Positions 33,733 through 42,612 of a stretch of DNA of 64,000 bases are shown piece after piece (within the stretch, counting starts at the first letter, position 1; each line of letters begins with the position of its first letter). This stretch comes from JBGAKG01 sp044224495. GTDB taxonomy: Bacteria > Myxococcota_A > Polyangia > Polyangiales > Polyangiaceae. Location: NCBI GenBank assembly GCA_044224495.1, contig JBGAKG010000005.1, forward strand, positions 310,001 through 374,000, given 5' to 3'. Made by a program: the position numbers and the translations under genes. The notes beneath the pieces were generated by a model. The model saw only the letters and a program-made list of their open reading frames with translations. It did not search any database and was not told the origin of the DNA.

Positions 33733-34140
33733 CCTGCCCTGCGCGTGCGCATGCCCCTGCCCGCCGGGCAGCTCGCGTACACGCCGGCTAGCGCGAACCT
33801 GCCCATGCGCATGCGCATGCCCCTGCCCGCCGGGCAGCTCGCGTAGACGCCCGCTTCGGGACATGGCGAAGGGTTCGTCCTCGCGCCTTGGTAGGTCCTC
33901 GCTCGGGAGGAGGAGTGGGAGGGGACCAACCCGTCGCTCCGCAAACCTCTCCCTCTCCCTCTCCTCCTCCCGAGCGACGACCCACCAGCTCGGAAGAATC
34001 CACACAACCAGCTCGCGTGGATGTCCGGCCTGGGAGAAACCTGCCCATGCGCATGCGCATGCCCCTGCCCGCCGGGCAGCTCGCGTGGACGCCCGCTTCG
34101 GGGCAAGGCAAGGACAAGGGCAAGGGCAAGGGCAATGGGA
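33733..34140. repeat. Composite intergenic repeat array, left copy
   Basis: This 408-base gap contains no credible gene. It is built from R1 (33733, 33798, 34040), R2 (33865-34039) and R3 (34101-34140). R1 contains the self-complementary CATGCGCATGCGCATG and the near-perfect hairpin CTGCCCGCCGGGCAG. R2 contains 16-base perfect arms CGCTCGGGAGGAGGAG (33900-33915) and its complement (33961-33976) around a 45-base loop. R3 is a run of AAGGGC hexamers. The same modules recur in nearly the same order at 34757-35220 on the other side of the gene at 34185. Confidence 0.9.
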
Positions 34141-34184
34141 GCGCGAGCGTCCGTTCACGACTTGCCATCACGTCCTTTCGCTCC

Positions 34185-34748
34185 ATGAGCTCGCCCGTCG
34201 TCGACCGCACCACCGTCCTCCGCGAATGGCTCGCTGCCGCGCCGTTGCTCGCACCCGAGTGGAAGGAGCCGGTCGAGCGCGAGACCGTCCGATGGGTCCG
34301 CCGCGCGCGCGTGCTCGCCTTGCTCGAAGCTTTCCAGCTCGGCACGCCCGACGCTTTCGAGAACGGCCAGTTCCTGGCGGGTGCGGTGCGCGAGCGTTAC
34401 GCCAAGACGTCGGCGCTGATGGAGAAGCACGAAGGCCGCCATCGCGCGGCGTCGTCGATGGTGCCGCCGCGCTTGTTCTGGTGGCTTCTCGGCTACCGTC
34501 GAGAAGCGGAGCGACTGCTCACGTTTCACGACGGGCTGCTCGAAGCGGGAATCGACGGTGTCTTCCAGGGCGTCGCCGTGACGCTAGCGGCGACGGAGCA
34601 GGCGCGAGGCTCGGTGGCGGAGATCGACGAGCTCCTCCTCGAGATGATCTCGCCCGACGACCGCAAGCTGCGGGGCGATGCGATCGAAGGTTGGCCGGAC
34701 GCCGACCTGGAGGTGCTCCGGCGGCGGGAGGTTTGGGGGGACTGGTGA
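34185..34748 (+). CDS. Hypothetical protein bracketed by repeat arrays
   Basis: A 187-residue soluble helical protein (MSSPVVDRTTVLREWLAAAPL; RRARVLALLEAFQLGTPDAF; RLFWWLLGYRREAERLLTFHDGL). No family is recognised. The frame has strong G/C third-position bias, unlike the repeats around it. It is the only gene between two composite repeat arrays that share module order. It could be an old insertion between repeat copies, or repeats may have spread on both sides. The ATG at 34185 is preceded by CGCTCC, a weak ribosome site. Confidence 0.7.
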   Translation: MSSPVVDRTTVLREWLAAAPLLAPEWKEPVERETVRWVRRARVLALLEAFQLGTPDAFENGQFLAGAVRERYAKTSALMEKHEGRHRAASSMVPPRLFWWLLGYRREAERLLTFHDGLLEAGIDGVFQGVAVTLAATEQARGSVAEIDELLLEMISPDDRKLRGDAIEGWPDADLEVLRRREVWGDW

Positions 34749-34756
34749 CGTCTCGA

Positions 34757-35220
<464 letters not shown>

Positions 35221-35254
35221 ACGGGGGAGATTGGGGCGTTCGCTCGACTTGCTG

Positions 35255-35287
35255 GCGGGCATGCGCAGGGGCAGGCGCAGGGGCATG
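35255..35287 (-). repeat. Inverted R1-like fragment
   Basis: GCGGGCATGCGCAGGGGCAGGCGCAGGGGCATG is the R1 motif in opposite orientation (its core parts CATGCGC and CCCCTG-type words), placed between the right array and the next gene. Confidence 0.6.
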
Positions 35288-35406
35288 TGGATCGTTCGTC
35301 CACCGCTTTGCTCGGCTTCGGACCTCCCCTGACTCAAAAAGATTAGTGATTTCATGGGGCGCACTCTGGCATGCGCCGTGCTCTCTTGTCGGGCGAGGTA
35401 CGACAT

Positions 35407-35931
35407 ATGAGCACCCCGATGGCAATGCATCGTTCGTGGTTGAAGGACCTGGCCAGCCGCTGCGAGTCGGCTTGGCTCACTGCCGTTCTTCCCCGCGCTG
35501 ACGAAGGGCGCCGTCGGATCGAGACCCAGCGCACGATCTACGTGCTCGAAGACGGCGAGTGCGTCGAGGTCGTCCGCCGCGACGACGGCGAGCCCGTCTC
35601 CGGCATGAACGGCATGCGGTTGGTCGGCTGGTACTACGACGTCGACGGCGAGCCCCGCAACGCGAGCGTCTGGCGTCCCGGCGCGCGCGCCATCCTCTGG
35701 CGGCCGCGCCGCACCGGCGAGCCCGAGTCGGTCATCGCGCTCACGTCGTCGACCTTCGGCTTCGTCGTCGTCGGCCGCGCCAACGACGACCTCACGACCC
35801 GCCCGAGCCTCTCCGAGGAGACCCCCGTGTCGGGCGTTCGCCCCACGCCGAGCCGCTCGACGGAGCGCCCCGCCGTGGTCGCGCGCGCACCGACCACCGA
35901 GTCGATGGCGCGCGTCCACGTTGGGCTCTGA
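35407..35931 (+). CDS. Hypothetical protein
   Basis: A 174-residue product from the ATG at 35407; an earlier in-frame ATG is at 35371. The middle region is beta-rich (RTIYVLEDGECVEVVRRDDGEPVSG; GWYYDVDGEPRNASVWRPGARAILWRPRR), then comes SVIALTSSTFGFVVVGRAN and a Pro/Thr/Ser-rich tail without structure. No family is recognised. It ends three bases before the convergent TM2 gene stop. The choice of start is uncertain because no strong ribosome site is visible for either ATG. Confidence 0.65.
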   Translation: MSTPMAMHRSWLKDLASRCESAWLTAVLPRADEGRRRIETQRTIYVLEDGECVEVVRRDDGEPVSGMNGMRLVGWYYDVDGEPRNASVWRPGARAILWRPRRTGEPESVIALTSSTFGFVVVGRANDDLTTRPSLSEETPVSGVRPTPSRSTERPAVVARAPTTESMARVHVGL

Positions 35932-35934
35932 CGA

Positions 35935-36144
35935 TCAGGACTTCAGCAGCGGGCGACCCTGCGCGTCGGTGAACTTGCCGGTGAGGATCATGATCAGATC
36001 GATCACGGTCCAGATCCCGCATCCGCCGAGCGTGCAGAGCTGAGCGATCCCCGTGCCGATCTTCCCGACGTAGAAGCGGTGCACGCCGAGCGGCCCCGCA
36101 ACCAGGCAGAGGATCAGCGTCGTCATCCAGGGCTTCTGCTCCAT
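35935..36144 (-). CDS. TM2-domain membrane protein
   Basis: A 69-residue inner-membrane protein. It carries the TM2 pattern: two hydrophobic helices LILCLVAGPLGVHRFYVGKIGTG and AQLCTLGGCGIWTVIDLIMIL joined by the short FYVGKIGTGIAQL turn. The motif G-x-HRFY-x-G is the family signature. The ATG at 36144 was chosen because GGAG lies six bases upstream; a TTG twelve bases earlier is also possible. Function of bacterial TM2 proteins is unknown. Confidence 0.88.
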   Translation of the reverse strand: MEQKPWMTTLILCLVAGPLGVHRFYVGKIGTGIAQLCTLGGCGIWTVIDLIMILTGKFTDAQGRPLLKS

Positions 36145-36229
36145 GTCGATCTCCAATTCGTGGGCGGTGTGTTCGGGCGGTAACGTAGCAGATGCCGCGC
36201 CGGACGGAACTCGTTAGGCTTCGGTACGC

Positions 36230-36637
36230 ATGCCCACCCGCTCCGTCGCCGTGCGCCGCGCCCTCGCCGTCGCGGGGGCCTCGCTCGCCGTGGTGGCGGC
36301 TTGCGCTCCGGCTCCGACGCAGCCGCCGCGCTTCTTCGGCCCCACCCGCGGCGAGCCCGATCCGAGCGACCCGCCGGACCCGCCCGACGTGCCCGACGGC
36401 GACGGCGAGTGCAAGACCGACGCGGACTGCGTGATGACGAACTTCACGGATTGCTGCGCGTGCTGCGAGTGCACGAAGCCGCCGTACGCGATCCTCCACA
36501 CGAAGCTCCACGCGCTCGAAGCGCGCTGCGCGGACACCGACTGCGCACTCGATGGGTGCAACACGAAGCGGTGCCCGCCGTGCACGCCGCCAGCGGCGAA
36601 GGCGGTTTGTGACGAGGGGCAATGCGTGGAGCGGTAG
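36230..36637 (+). CDS. Cysteine-rich secreted lipoprotein
   Basis: A 135-residue lipoprotein with signal MPTRSVAVRRALAVAGASLAVVAAC (lipobox VAAC). A Pro/Asp-rich linker (PDPSDPPDPPDVPDGDGEC) leads to a domain with about 12 cysteines (CKTDADCVMTNFTDCCACCEC; CADTDCALDGCNTKRCPPC; CDEGQC). The arrangement suggests four or more disulphides on the cell surface. The R4 repeat begins at its stop codon. Function unknown. Confidence 0.8.
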   Translation: MPTRSVAVRRALAVAGASLAVVAACAPAPTQPPRFFGPTRGEPDPSDPPDPPDVPDGDGECKTDADCVMTNFTDCCACCECTKPPYAILHTKLHALEARCADTDCALDGCNTKRCPPCTPPAAKAVCDEGQCVER

Positions 36638-36690
36638 AGAAAAAGACGAATACGGAACATGGAACGGGATCGGGAACGCGGGATGCGGAA
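36636..36690 (+). repeat. Dispersed intergenic repeat R4, copy 1
   Basis: Begins at the TAG stop of the lipoprotein gene: GAGAAAAAGACGAATACGGA, then hexamer-like GGAACGGGATCGGGAACGCG. It precedes tRNA-Leu by six bases. Related copies are at 49516, 49935 (inverted) and 51622 (inverted). Confidence 0.75.
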
Positions 36691-36696
36691 GGAGAA

Positions 36697-36780
36697 GGCC
36701 CCTTGGCGGAATGGCATACGCAGTGGATTTAAAATCCGCGGCCGCAAGGCGTGAGGGTTCGAGTCCCTCAGGGGCCACCA
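36697..36780 (+). tRNA. tRNA-Leu(UAA)
   Basis: Acceptor stem GGCCCCT (36697-36703) pairs with AGGGGCC (36770-36776); the discriminator is A and CCA is encoded (36778-36780). The D-arm region GGCGGAATGGCATACGC, anticodon stem-loop GTGGATTTAAAATCCGC with anticodon TAA, a class II variable arm GGCCGCAAGGC-type and a T-arm GAGGGTTCGAGTCCCTC are all readable. The total of 84 bases is normal for tRNA-Leu. A lipoprotein frame begins inside it or at its CCA. Confidence 0.97.
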
Positions 36781-37814
36781 TTCAACGATGGATCGTCGTT
36801 GGCGCTCTCGTTGCTCTCTCGTGCGCGAAGAGCAAAGGGGATGCGGCCGATGGCGGCGATGCGGCAGCCGCTCCCACGACCCTGGCCGTCGTCGACTCCG
36901 GGCCCGGGCCCGTTTCGACGGCGAAGCCCGCTGCCGGGGCCGTCGTTTGGTCTCATGTCGCTCGGCTCGAGGACGACGCTCTGCTCGCCAAGCAGGTCGC
37001 CGTCTTGCTCCCTCACTTCGGCGCTTCTCCCGATGGCAAGGCCAAGGGGCCCTTCGAGCTCCAACGCGTCGCGATCGGGCCTGCCGGCATGACGCCAGCA
37101 CGCCAGGCCACCCTCGTCGCGCGCGAGGGCGGCGCGAGCCCGATGGTGCTCGTCACCGAAGGCGACAAGCTCCTGTGGACCAAGGAGCAACCCGTCGCCG
37201 GCATGACTCCGCCCGTCGAGCACGTCACGATCGCGCCCCACGACGCGCTCGGTGTCGCGCTGTTCGGCTGGAACCCCGCCAACGGCGTCGTCGTCGGCCG
37301 GGTCTGGGCCGATGACTCCAACGCGTTCGGCGACTTCGAGATCCTCCACCTCACGTCGTGCACCGACGTCGTCGCCGCGTACGTTCCCAACGAAGGCATC
37401 TGGATCGTCGCCGAGACGCCGGGCGGGCCGATGTTGCAGCTCCTCGACGAGAACAACGTCCTCCAGCGCGGGCGCACCGGCTTGCTCGTCGGCGCGGCCC
37501 CGCGCGCAGCCGCCCCGCTCTCCCTCGCGCTCGCGAGCGACGGCGCGCTCTTCCTCGGCTACTGGAGCGCTCCCACGACGCCGACCGGCGACGACCGCTT
37601 CGCCGTCGCGCGCTTCGTGCACGGAAAAGTCTCGGGCGCGATCCTCGAGACGACGATCCCCCGGGGCCCGCTCGACCGCATGCCGATGCGGGCGGAGGGC
37701 GATGGCATCCGCGTCGAGCTCCCGCGCGGCGCCGTCGGGAGCAAGGCCATCGCGCTCGCGATCGACGCGACGGGCGCCGTGCGCCCGATCGCGAGCCCGG
37801 CCGGCGCGAAGTGA
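36711..37814 (+). CDS. Secreted lipoprotein starting in or at tRNA-Leu
   Basis: A 367-residue product if the ATG at 36711, inside the tRNA, is used. The real signal, WIVVGALVALSCAKS, starts right after the tRNA, and no ATG, GTG or TTG lies in frame between the tRNA and this segment. The other option is an ATT at 36780, made of the last A of CCA and TT. The mature part is Ala/Asp-rich and then beta-rich repeats (DALGVALFGWNPANGVVVGRVW; PNEGIWIVAETPGGPMLQLLDENN; PLSLALASDGALFLGYW) of propeller type. Function unknown. The start coordinate is uncertain. Confidence 0.7.
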   Translation: MAYAVDLKSAAARREGSSPSGATIQRWIVVGALVALSCAKSKGDAADGGDAAAAPTTLAVVDSGPGPVSTAKPAAGAVVWSHVARLEDDALLAKQVAVLLPHFGASPDGKAKGPFELQRVAIGPAGMTPARQATLVAREGGASPMVLVTEGDKLLWTKEQPVAGMTPPVEHVTIAPHDALGVALFGWNPANGVVVGRVWADDSNAFGDFEILHLTSCTDVVAAYVPNEGIWIVAETPGGPMLQLLDENNVLQRGRTGLLVGAAPRAAAPLSLALASDGALFLGYWSAPTTPTGDDRFAVARFVHGKVSGAILETTIPRGPLDRMPMRAEGDGIRVELPRGAVGSKAIALAIDATGAVRPIASPAGAK

Positions 37815-37823
37815 CGGGCTCCG

Positions 37824-39233
37824 TCACTTCTCCTTTTCGAGCCGCTCCTTCTCCATGCACGCGCCCTGGTCCTTCGCGTCGCACGCCTGCTTCAAGAGCT
37901 CCTTCGCGCGCTTCATGTCGGCCGGGACGACCCCCTGCCCCGTCTCGAGCAGGATGCCGAGCGTGAAGCACGCAGCGCCGTCCTTCGCCTTGCACTTCGC
38001 CTCGAGCCGCCCTTGGATGACCTTGGGATCCTTCGGCCAGCCCTCGCGGGCGAGCGCGGTGAGCGCCATGCCGTTGCACGCGATGTTGACCTTCTCCGCG
38101 CACCCGCTCTTGAAGAGCGCCTCCGCCTTCGCGAAGTCCGGCGTCGTTCCGATCCCATTCAGGTACGCGCGGCCGAGGTTGATGCACCCCTCGACGGACT
38201 TGCCGTCGCACGCGCGCTTGTAGAGCGCGAACACGTGCGCGAGGTCCTGGTTCTTCGTCTCGTAGGCCTGCCCGAGATCGCTGCACGCGGTCGCGCTCCC
38301 CGCGTCGCAGGCACGCGCGAAGTCCTCGCCGGCTTTCGCTTCGTCGGGGCCGCTGCCGAGCAGACCGTGGCTCCAGCAGTAGCCCGCGCTCCGACAGCTG
38401 TTGTCCTCGCCGAGCTCGCACGCGCGATCGAAGAGGACGCAGCCGCGGCGCTCGTCCTTCGCCACGCCCTTGCCGTAGAACACCATGTCGCCGAGGGCGA
38501 CGCAGCCCGACGCTTCCTTCGCCTCGCACGCCTTCGCGAAGACGTTCTCCGGCTTCTCGTCGTCGCTCGCGGCCTTGCGGGAGCCCCGCTGCACCAGGAT
38601 GCCGAGCACCACGCACCCACCCAGCTCGCCCGCGTCGCACGCCTGCTTGCCGTACGCCTCGGCCATCGCCGGATCCGCGGGCGCGCCCGGGTAGCCGCCC
38701 AGCGCGATGCGCGCGAGGTTCACGCACGCGTACGGATAGCCGCCCTTGCACGCGCGCTCGAGGAGCGCGATGCCTTTGTCCGCGTCGGACGTCAGGCCGA
38801 AGCGGCCCTGCAGCCACATCCCACCGAGGTTCGCGCACGCCTTCGCCGAGCCCCCGTCGCACGCCTTGCCGAGGAGCTCGAACCCGCGCTTCGGGTCGGC
38901 ATCTCCGCCCACGCCGAAGAGGCGCAGGATGCCGGAGCCCCCGCACGCAGCCGCGTCGCCGAGCTCGCACCCACGATCGCAGAGCTTTCGCGCGGAGGTT
39001 CCGTGCTCGGGCGTCACGCGGCGCAGCTCGGCCTCGGACGTGCCGCCGACCTCGGTCCGGCACGCGTCGGCGCACGCGGCGCCGTCGCCGGCTTCGCACT
39101 TCGCCGCCGGGGTCGTGGCCACCGGCTTCGCGGAGGGCACGACGGGGGGCTTCGTCGCGTCGGCGCCGCCGCACGCGACCGCGACCGCCGCGAGCGAGGC
39201 GGCGAGGAACCCGAGCGCTCCGAGCGCCCTCAC
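37824..39233 (-). CDS. Sel1-repeat cysteine-rich lipoprotein
   Basis: A 469-residue lipoprotein. The GTG start gives signal RALGALGFLAASLAAVAVACGG (lipobox AVAC). The mature protein is about 11 Sel1/TPR-like repeats, each with the consensus kxxCdxGxxxaCxxLGxxyxxG, for example CDGGSAKACANLGGMWLQG, CKGGYPYACVNLAR and CDAGELGGCVVLGIL. The paired cysteines per repeat could form disulphides between helices, as in HcpA-type proteins. It overlaps hutH by four bases (GTGA) on the same strand, an odd partnership of a surface protein with a catabolic enzyme. Confidence 0.87.
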   Translation of the reverse strand: MRALGALGFLAASLAAVAVACGGADATKPPVVPSAKPVATTPAAKCEAGDGAACADACRTEVGGTSEAELRRVTPEHGTSARKLCDRGCELGDAAACGGSGILRLFGVGGDADPKRGFELLGKACDGGSAKACANLGGMWLQGRFGLTSDADKGIALLERACKGGYPYACVNLARIALGGYPGAPADPAMAEAYGKQACDAGELGGCVVLGILVQRGSRKAASDDEKPENVFAKACEAKEASGCVALGDMVFYGKGVAKDERRGCVLFDRACELGEDNSCRSAGYCWSHGLLGSGPDEAKAGEDFARACDAGSATACSDLGQAYETKNQDLAHVFALYKRACDGKSVEGCINLGRAYLNGIGTTPDFAKAEALFKSGCAEKVNIACNGMALTALAREGWPKDPKVIQGRLEAKCKAKDGAACFTLGILLETGQGVVPADMKRAKELLKQACDAKDQGACMEKERLEKEK

Positions 39234-40834
39234 GACAGCACCCCCACGGCCTGCTCGACCGCAGCGACGAGCGCGCCCGACTCGAGGAGCGCGGTCACCG
39301 CTTCGATGTCCTTGTAGAGTACACGGTCCTCGGTCATCGGCGCGACGACCTCGCGCACCTTCGCGAGCGCCGCGCGCACGCCCTTGCTCGGCGCGAGCGG
39401 CCGGCGCTGATCGAGGCCCGCCGCAGCGGTCATGATCTCGATCGCGAGCCCGTGGCGGACGTTGCGGACGATGTCCCGGAGCTTCAGCGCGCTCACGCTC
39501 CCCATGCTCACGTGGTCTTCCTTCCCCGCCGACGACGGGATCGAGTCCACGCTCGCCGGGTGACACAGGACCTTGTTCTCGCTCACGAGCGACGCCGCGG
39601 CGACCTGCGCGATCATGAAGCCGGAGTGGAGGCCGGCCTGCCCGCTCGCGTTCGCGGCGAGGAAGGCGCTGAGCCCGGTGGACAGCGCGGGGTTCACGAG
39701 CTGCTCCACGCGCCGCTCGCTGATGTTCGCGAGCTCCGCGGTCGCGATCGCCGCGAAGTCGAGCGCCAGCGCGAGCGGTTGACCGTGGAAGTTTCCGCCG
39801 CTCAAGAGATCCGCGTCGCTCCCCGGCACCAGGAAGACGCTCGGGTTGTCGGTCACGCTGTTCAGCTCCACCGCGAGGACGCCGTGCGCGTAGCCTAGCG
39901 CATCGCGCGTCGCCCCGTGGACCTGCGGCATGCAGCGCAGGCTGTAGGCGTCCTGCACCTTCCCGCAGTGCTTGTGGCTCTCCATGATCTCGCTCTCGGC
40001 GAGGAGCGCGCGCAGGTTCTGGGCGACCGTGGCCTGTCCCGGGTGCGGGCGGACCGCGTGGAGGCGCGGATCGAACGGCGTCTTCGTGCCCTTGAGCGCC
40101 TCGAGGCTCATCGCGCCGGCGACGTCGGCCGCGACCGCGAGCCGCTCGGCGGCGAGCACCGCCAGCGTCCCGAGCGAGGCCATGAGCTGCGTCCCGTTGA
40201 TGAGCGCGAGCCCCTCCTTCGCCTCGAGGACGATCGGCGCGATGCCCGCCGCGTCCAGGACCTCCCGCGCGGGCCGGAAGTCGAGCGTGGCCGGCGGCGC
40301 CTTCGGATCGATCCGGGCCGCCTCGCCTTCGCCGATGAGCACGAGCGCCAGGTGCGCGAGCGGGGCGAGATCGCCGGACGCCCCGACCGAGCCTTGCGCC
40401 GGGATGCGCGGGACGACGCCCCGCTCCAGCATCTCGATCAACCGGTCGATCACCACGTCGCGCACGCCCGACGCCCCGAGCGCGAGGACCTGCGCACGGA
40501 GCAGGATCATCCCGCGCACCTCGGCGGCCGAGAGCGGGGCACCCACGCCGGTCGAGTGCGAGCGGACCAGGTTCCGCTGCAACGTGCGAATGTCGTCCGC
40601 GCCGATGCGGGTCTCGCTCAGCGCGCCGAACCCGGTGTTGACCCCGTAGACGTTGGGCGCGCGGTCCCCTGCCTCGGCGATCCGGTCGATCGCTCCACGG
40701 GACGCCCGGACGCGCTGACGCGCTTCGTCGTCGAGCCGAACGGCGCGGCCGCGGACGGCGACGTCCTCGAGGGCGCGGGGCGTGATCCGCGGCGACTCAC
40801 TCGGGACGCCTCCCAGAAAAACAGGGGTTTCCAT
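39230..40834 (-). CDS. hutH: Histidine ammonia-lyase
   Basis: A 534-residue enzyme that removes ammonia from histidine to form urocanate. The MIO cofactor is made from Ala-Ser-Gly in GSVGASGDLAPLAHLAL (near residue 145). NTGFGALSETRI near residue 68 carries the catalytic Tyr loop. NGTQLMASLG and GGNFHGQPLALALDFAAIA follow in family order. The length is typical (about 510). No other hut genes are in the window, so urocanate may be consumed elsewhere. Related lyases acting on Phe or Tyr have similar motifs, but the SHKHCGKVQDAYSLRCMPQVHG segment suits HutH. Confidence 0.93.
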   Translation of the reverse strand: METPVFLGGVPSESPRITPRALEDVAVRGRAVRLDDEARQRVRASRGAIDRIAEAGDRAPNVYGVNTGFGALSETRIGADDIRTLQRNLVRSHSTGVGAPLSAAEVRGMILLRAQVLALGASGVRDVVIDRLIEMLERGVVPRIPAQGSVGASGDLAPLAHLALVLIGEGEAARIDPKAPPATLDFRPAREVLDAAGIAPIVLEAKEGLALINGTQLMASLGTLAVLAAERLAVAADVAGAMSLEALKGTKTPFDPRLHAVRPHPGQATVAQNLRALLAESEIMESHKHCGKVQDAYSLRCMPQVHGATRDALGYAHGVLAVELNSVTDNPSVFLVPGSDADLLSGGNFHGQPLALALDFAAIATAELANISERRVEQLVNPALSTGLSAFLAANASGQAGLHSGFMIAQVAAASLVSENKVLCHPASVDSIPSSAGKEDHVSMGSVSALKLRDIVRNVRHGLAIEIMTAAAGLDQRRPLAPSKGVRAALAKVREVVAPMTEDRVLYKDIEAVTALLESGALVAAVEQAVGVLS

Positions 40835-40884
40835 GCGGAGCCGTATAGCAAAAGAATTCCCGGGACGGGTATGCTGCGCGGCCA

Positions 40885-42603
40885 ATGGCAGTCCATCGCT
40901 TGCCCCTCGCCCTCCTCTGCGCGGTGCCGTGTCTCTTTGCGCCGACGGTCGCATCCGCGCTCGAGCCGCCGCCCGAGGCACCCGACGCCGTGCCCGAGGA
41001 TCTGCAACGGCTCGTCCTCGACACGGGCCGCATCCCGCGGCCCAAGGTGGACCCGAACTACCTGCGCCTGCACCTCCGCGGCGAGGTGCAGCTCCGCGGC
41101 CAAGTGATGCGCAGCTTCCCGATGGACGTCAGCGCGACGACCATCAACGCGAACCCGGGAGCGATCGAGGACTCGCTCGGGCAGAACGCGTTCGTCACGC
41201 AGTGGATCCGCCTCACGCCGGAGCTCACCTGGCGCGACAAGCTCCGCTTCATCGGGCAGCTCGACTTGCTCCGCGGCTACGTCTTCGGTCAGACCACGCA
41301 CGACGTCGGGGCCGACGCGTTCCCGCGCGACAACGGCGGCGACGCGTGGACGTACGTGAACCTCCGCTGGCTCTACGCCGAGTGGCGCAGCCCGATCGGC
41401 CTGTTTCGCTTGGGCCAGATGTCGAACCACTGGGGCATGGGCATCCTCGCCAACGACGGCGATCACCCGCCCCTCTTCGGCGACTACCGCGGCGGCAACA
41501 TCCAGGAGCAGATCCTCTTCGCGACGAAGCCGGCCGGCGAGCAGAGCCCGTTCGTGCTCGGCGGCGCGTTCAGCCTCGTCTACCAGGACTCGACCGCGCG
41601 CCTCACGCGCGGCGACGTCGCCTTCCAAGGCGTGCTCACCGGCTTCTACGAGAAGGGCCCGAACCAGTTCGGCGTCTTCAGCGTTCTCCGCAGCCAGAGC
41701 ACGGCGAAGACCAGCGGCTCGGACATCTACTCCTACGACGACTCGATCGTCGTCGGCGCGGTCGACGTCGCCGGGCGCTTCGCCGTCCCGGTCCCCGGCA
41801 ACGAGGACACGTTCCTCTTCGGCGCGGCCGAAGGCGCCGTGCTGCTCGGCTCGACCAACGTGCTCCGTCAGCCGGATCAAGCCGCGAGCGGCGCGAAGAC
41901 GGCGATTCGCTCGTACGGCGGCGCCGCCGCGATCGGCTTCGTCCACCGCAAGGCATGCAGCTGTGGCGTCACGAAGGCGACCCCGTCGCCGATGGGTCCG
42001 CCCGACGCGCCCGACACCTACGGCAGCGTCGTCGCCCAGCTCGAGGTCGGCTACGCGAGCGGCGACGCGAACCCCTACGACGACGTCAACCGTCGCTTCA
42101 CCTTCGATCCGAACCACAAAGTCGGCTTGCTCCTCTTCGACGAGGTCATGCGCTGGCAGACCGCGCGCGCGTCGACCGCCGCGCAGGATCCGCTCCTCAC
42201 GAACGCGTCGCGCCCCACGCCGGGCGTGAACCTCCTCCCGTCGAACGGCGGCGTCTACGGCGCCGCGTACGTGAACCCGACCTTCATCTGGCGCCCCGCT
42301 CCCCCGCTCGACGTGAAGGCCGGCGCGGTCATGGCCACCACGACCGCCGACTTCGTCGACCCGTACCGACTTGGTACACAGGGCTCGTACGTGAACTACC
42401 GCGGTGGCGACCCGCGCCGGCACGACCTGGGCCTCGAGCTCGACCTCGGCGTCGAAGGGCGCATCAAGCTCGACCCGTCCCTCCGGTTGCAGCTGGGCGC
42501 CCAGGGCGCCATCCTTTTCCCGGGCGGCGCCCTCGCCAACGCCGCCGGCGAGACCATGAAGACCCCGTGGCTCGCGGTCGCCCGCGTCGGCCTGCAGTTC
42601 TGA
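40885..42603 (+). CDS. Outer-membrane beta-barrel protein
   Basis: A 572-residue protein with a cleavable signal (MAVHRLPLALLCAVPCLFAPTVASALE, cut after ASA). The mature chain has alternating aromatic-rich beta strands typical of porin-like barrels: LRLHLRGEVQLRGQVM, WIRLTPELTWRDKLRFIGQLDLLRGYVFG, TYVNLRWLYAEWRSPIGLFRLGQMSNHWG. It ends in Phe (ARVGLQF), the classical recognition residue for the BAM complex. A similarity to alginate-export porins is possible. Ten bases separate it from the lipase-like genes, so it could be part of one transcript and serve their export or product uptake. Confidence 0.82.
   Translation: MAVHRLPLALLCAVPCLFAPTVASALEPPPEAPDAVPEDLQRLVLDTGRIPRPKVDPNYLRLHLRGEVQLRGQVMRSFPMDVSATTINANPGAIEDSLGQNAFVTQWIRLTPELTWRDKLRFIGQLDLLRGYVFGQTTHDVGADAFPRDNGGDAWTYVNLRWLYAEWRSPIGLFRLGQMSNHWGMGILANDGDHPPLFGDYRGGNIQEQILFATKPAGEQSPFVLGGAFSLVYQDSTARLTRGDVAFQGVLTGFYEKGPNQFGVFSVLRSQSTAKTSGSDIYSYDDSIVVGAVDVAGRFAVPVPGNEDTFLFGAAEGAVLLGSTNVLRQPDQAASGAKTAIRSYGGAAAIGFVHRKACSCGVTKATPSPMGPPDAPDTYGSVVAQLEVGYASGDANPYDDVNRRFTFDPNHKVGLLLFDEVMRWQTARASTAAQDPLLTNASRPTPGVNLLPSNGGVYGAAYVNPTFIWRPAPPLDVKAGAVMATTTADFVDPYRLGTQGSYVNYRGGDPRRHDLGLELDLGVEGRIKLDPSLRLQLGAQGAILFPGGALANAAGETMKTPWLAVARVGLQF
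42363..42377. repeat. Dispersed palindrome GTMCC-N5-GGKAC, copy
   Basis: GTACC-GACTT-GGTAC inside the outer-membrane barrel gene. Confidence 0.6.
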
Positions 42604-42612
42604 GGTGCCGCG

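Noticed and set aside
36636..36690. R4 as a terminator
   Set aside because: It starts with an A-run on the coding strand, the wrong strand for a U-tract, and has no stem-loop before it.
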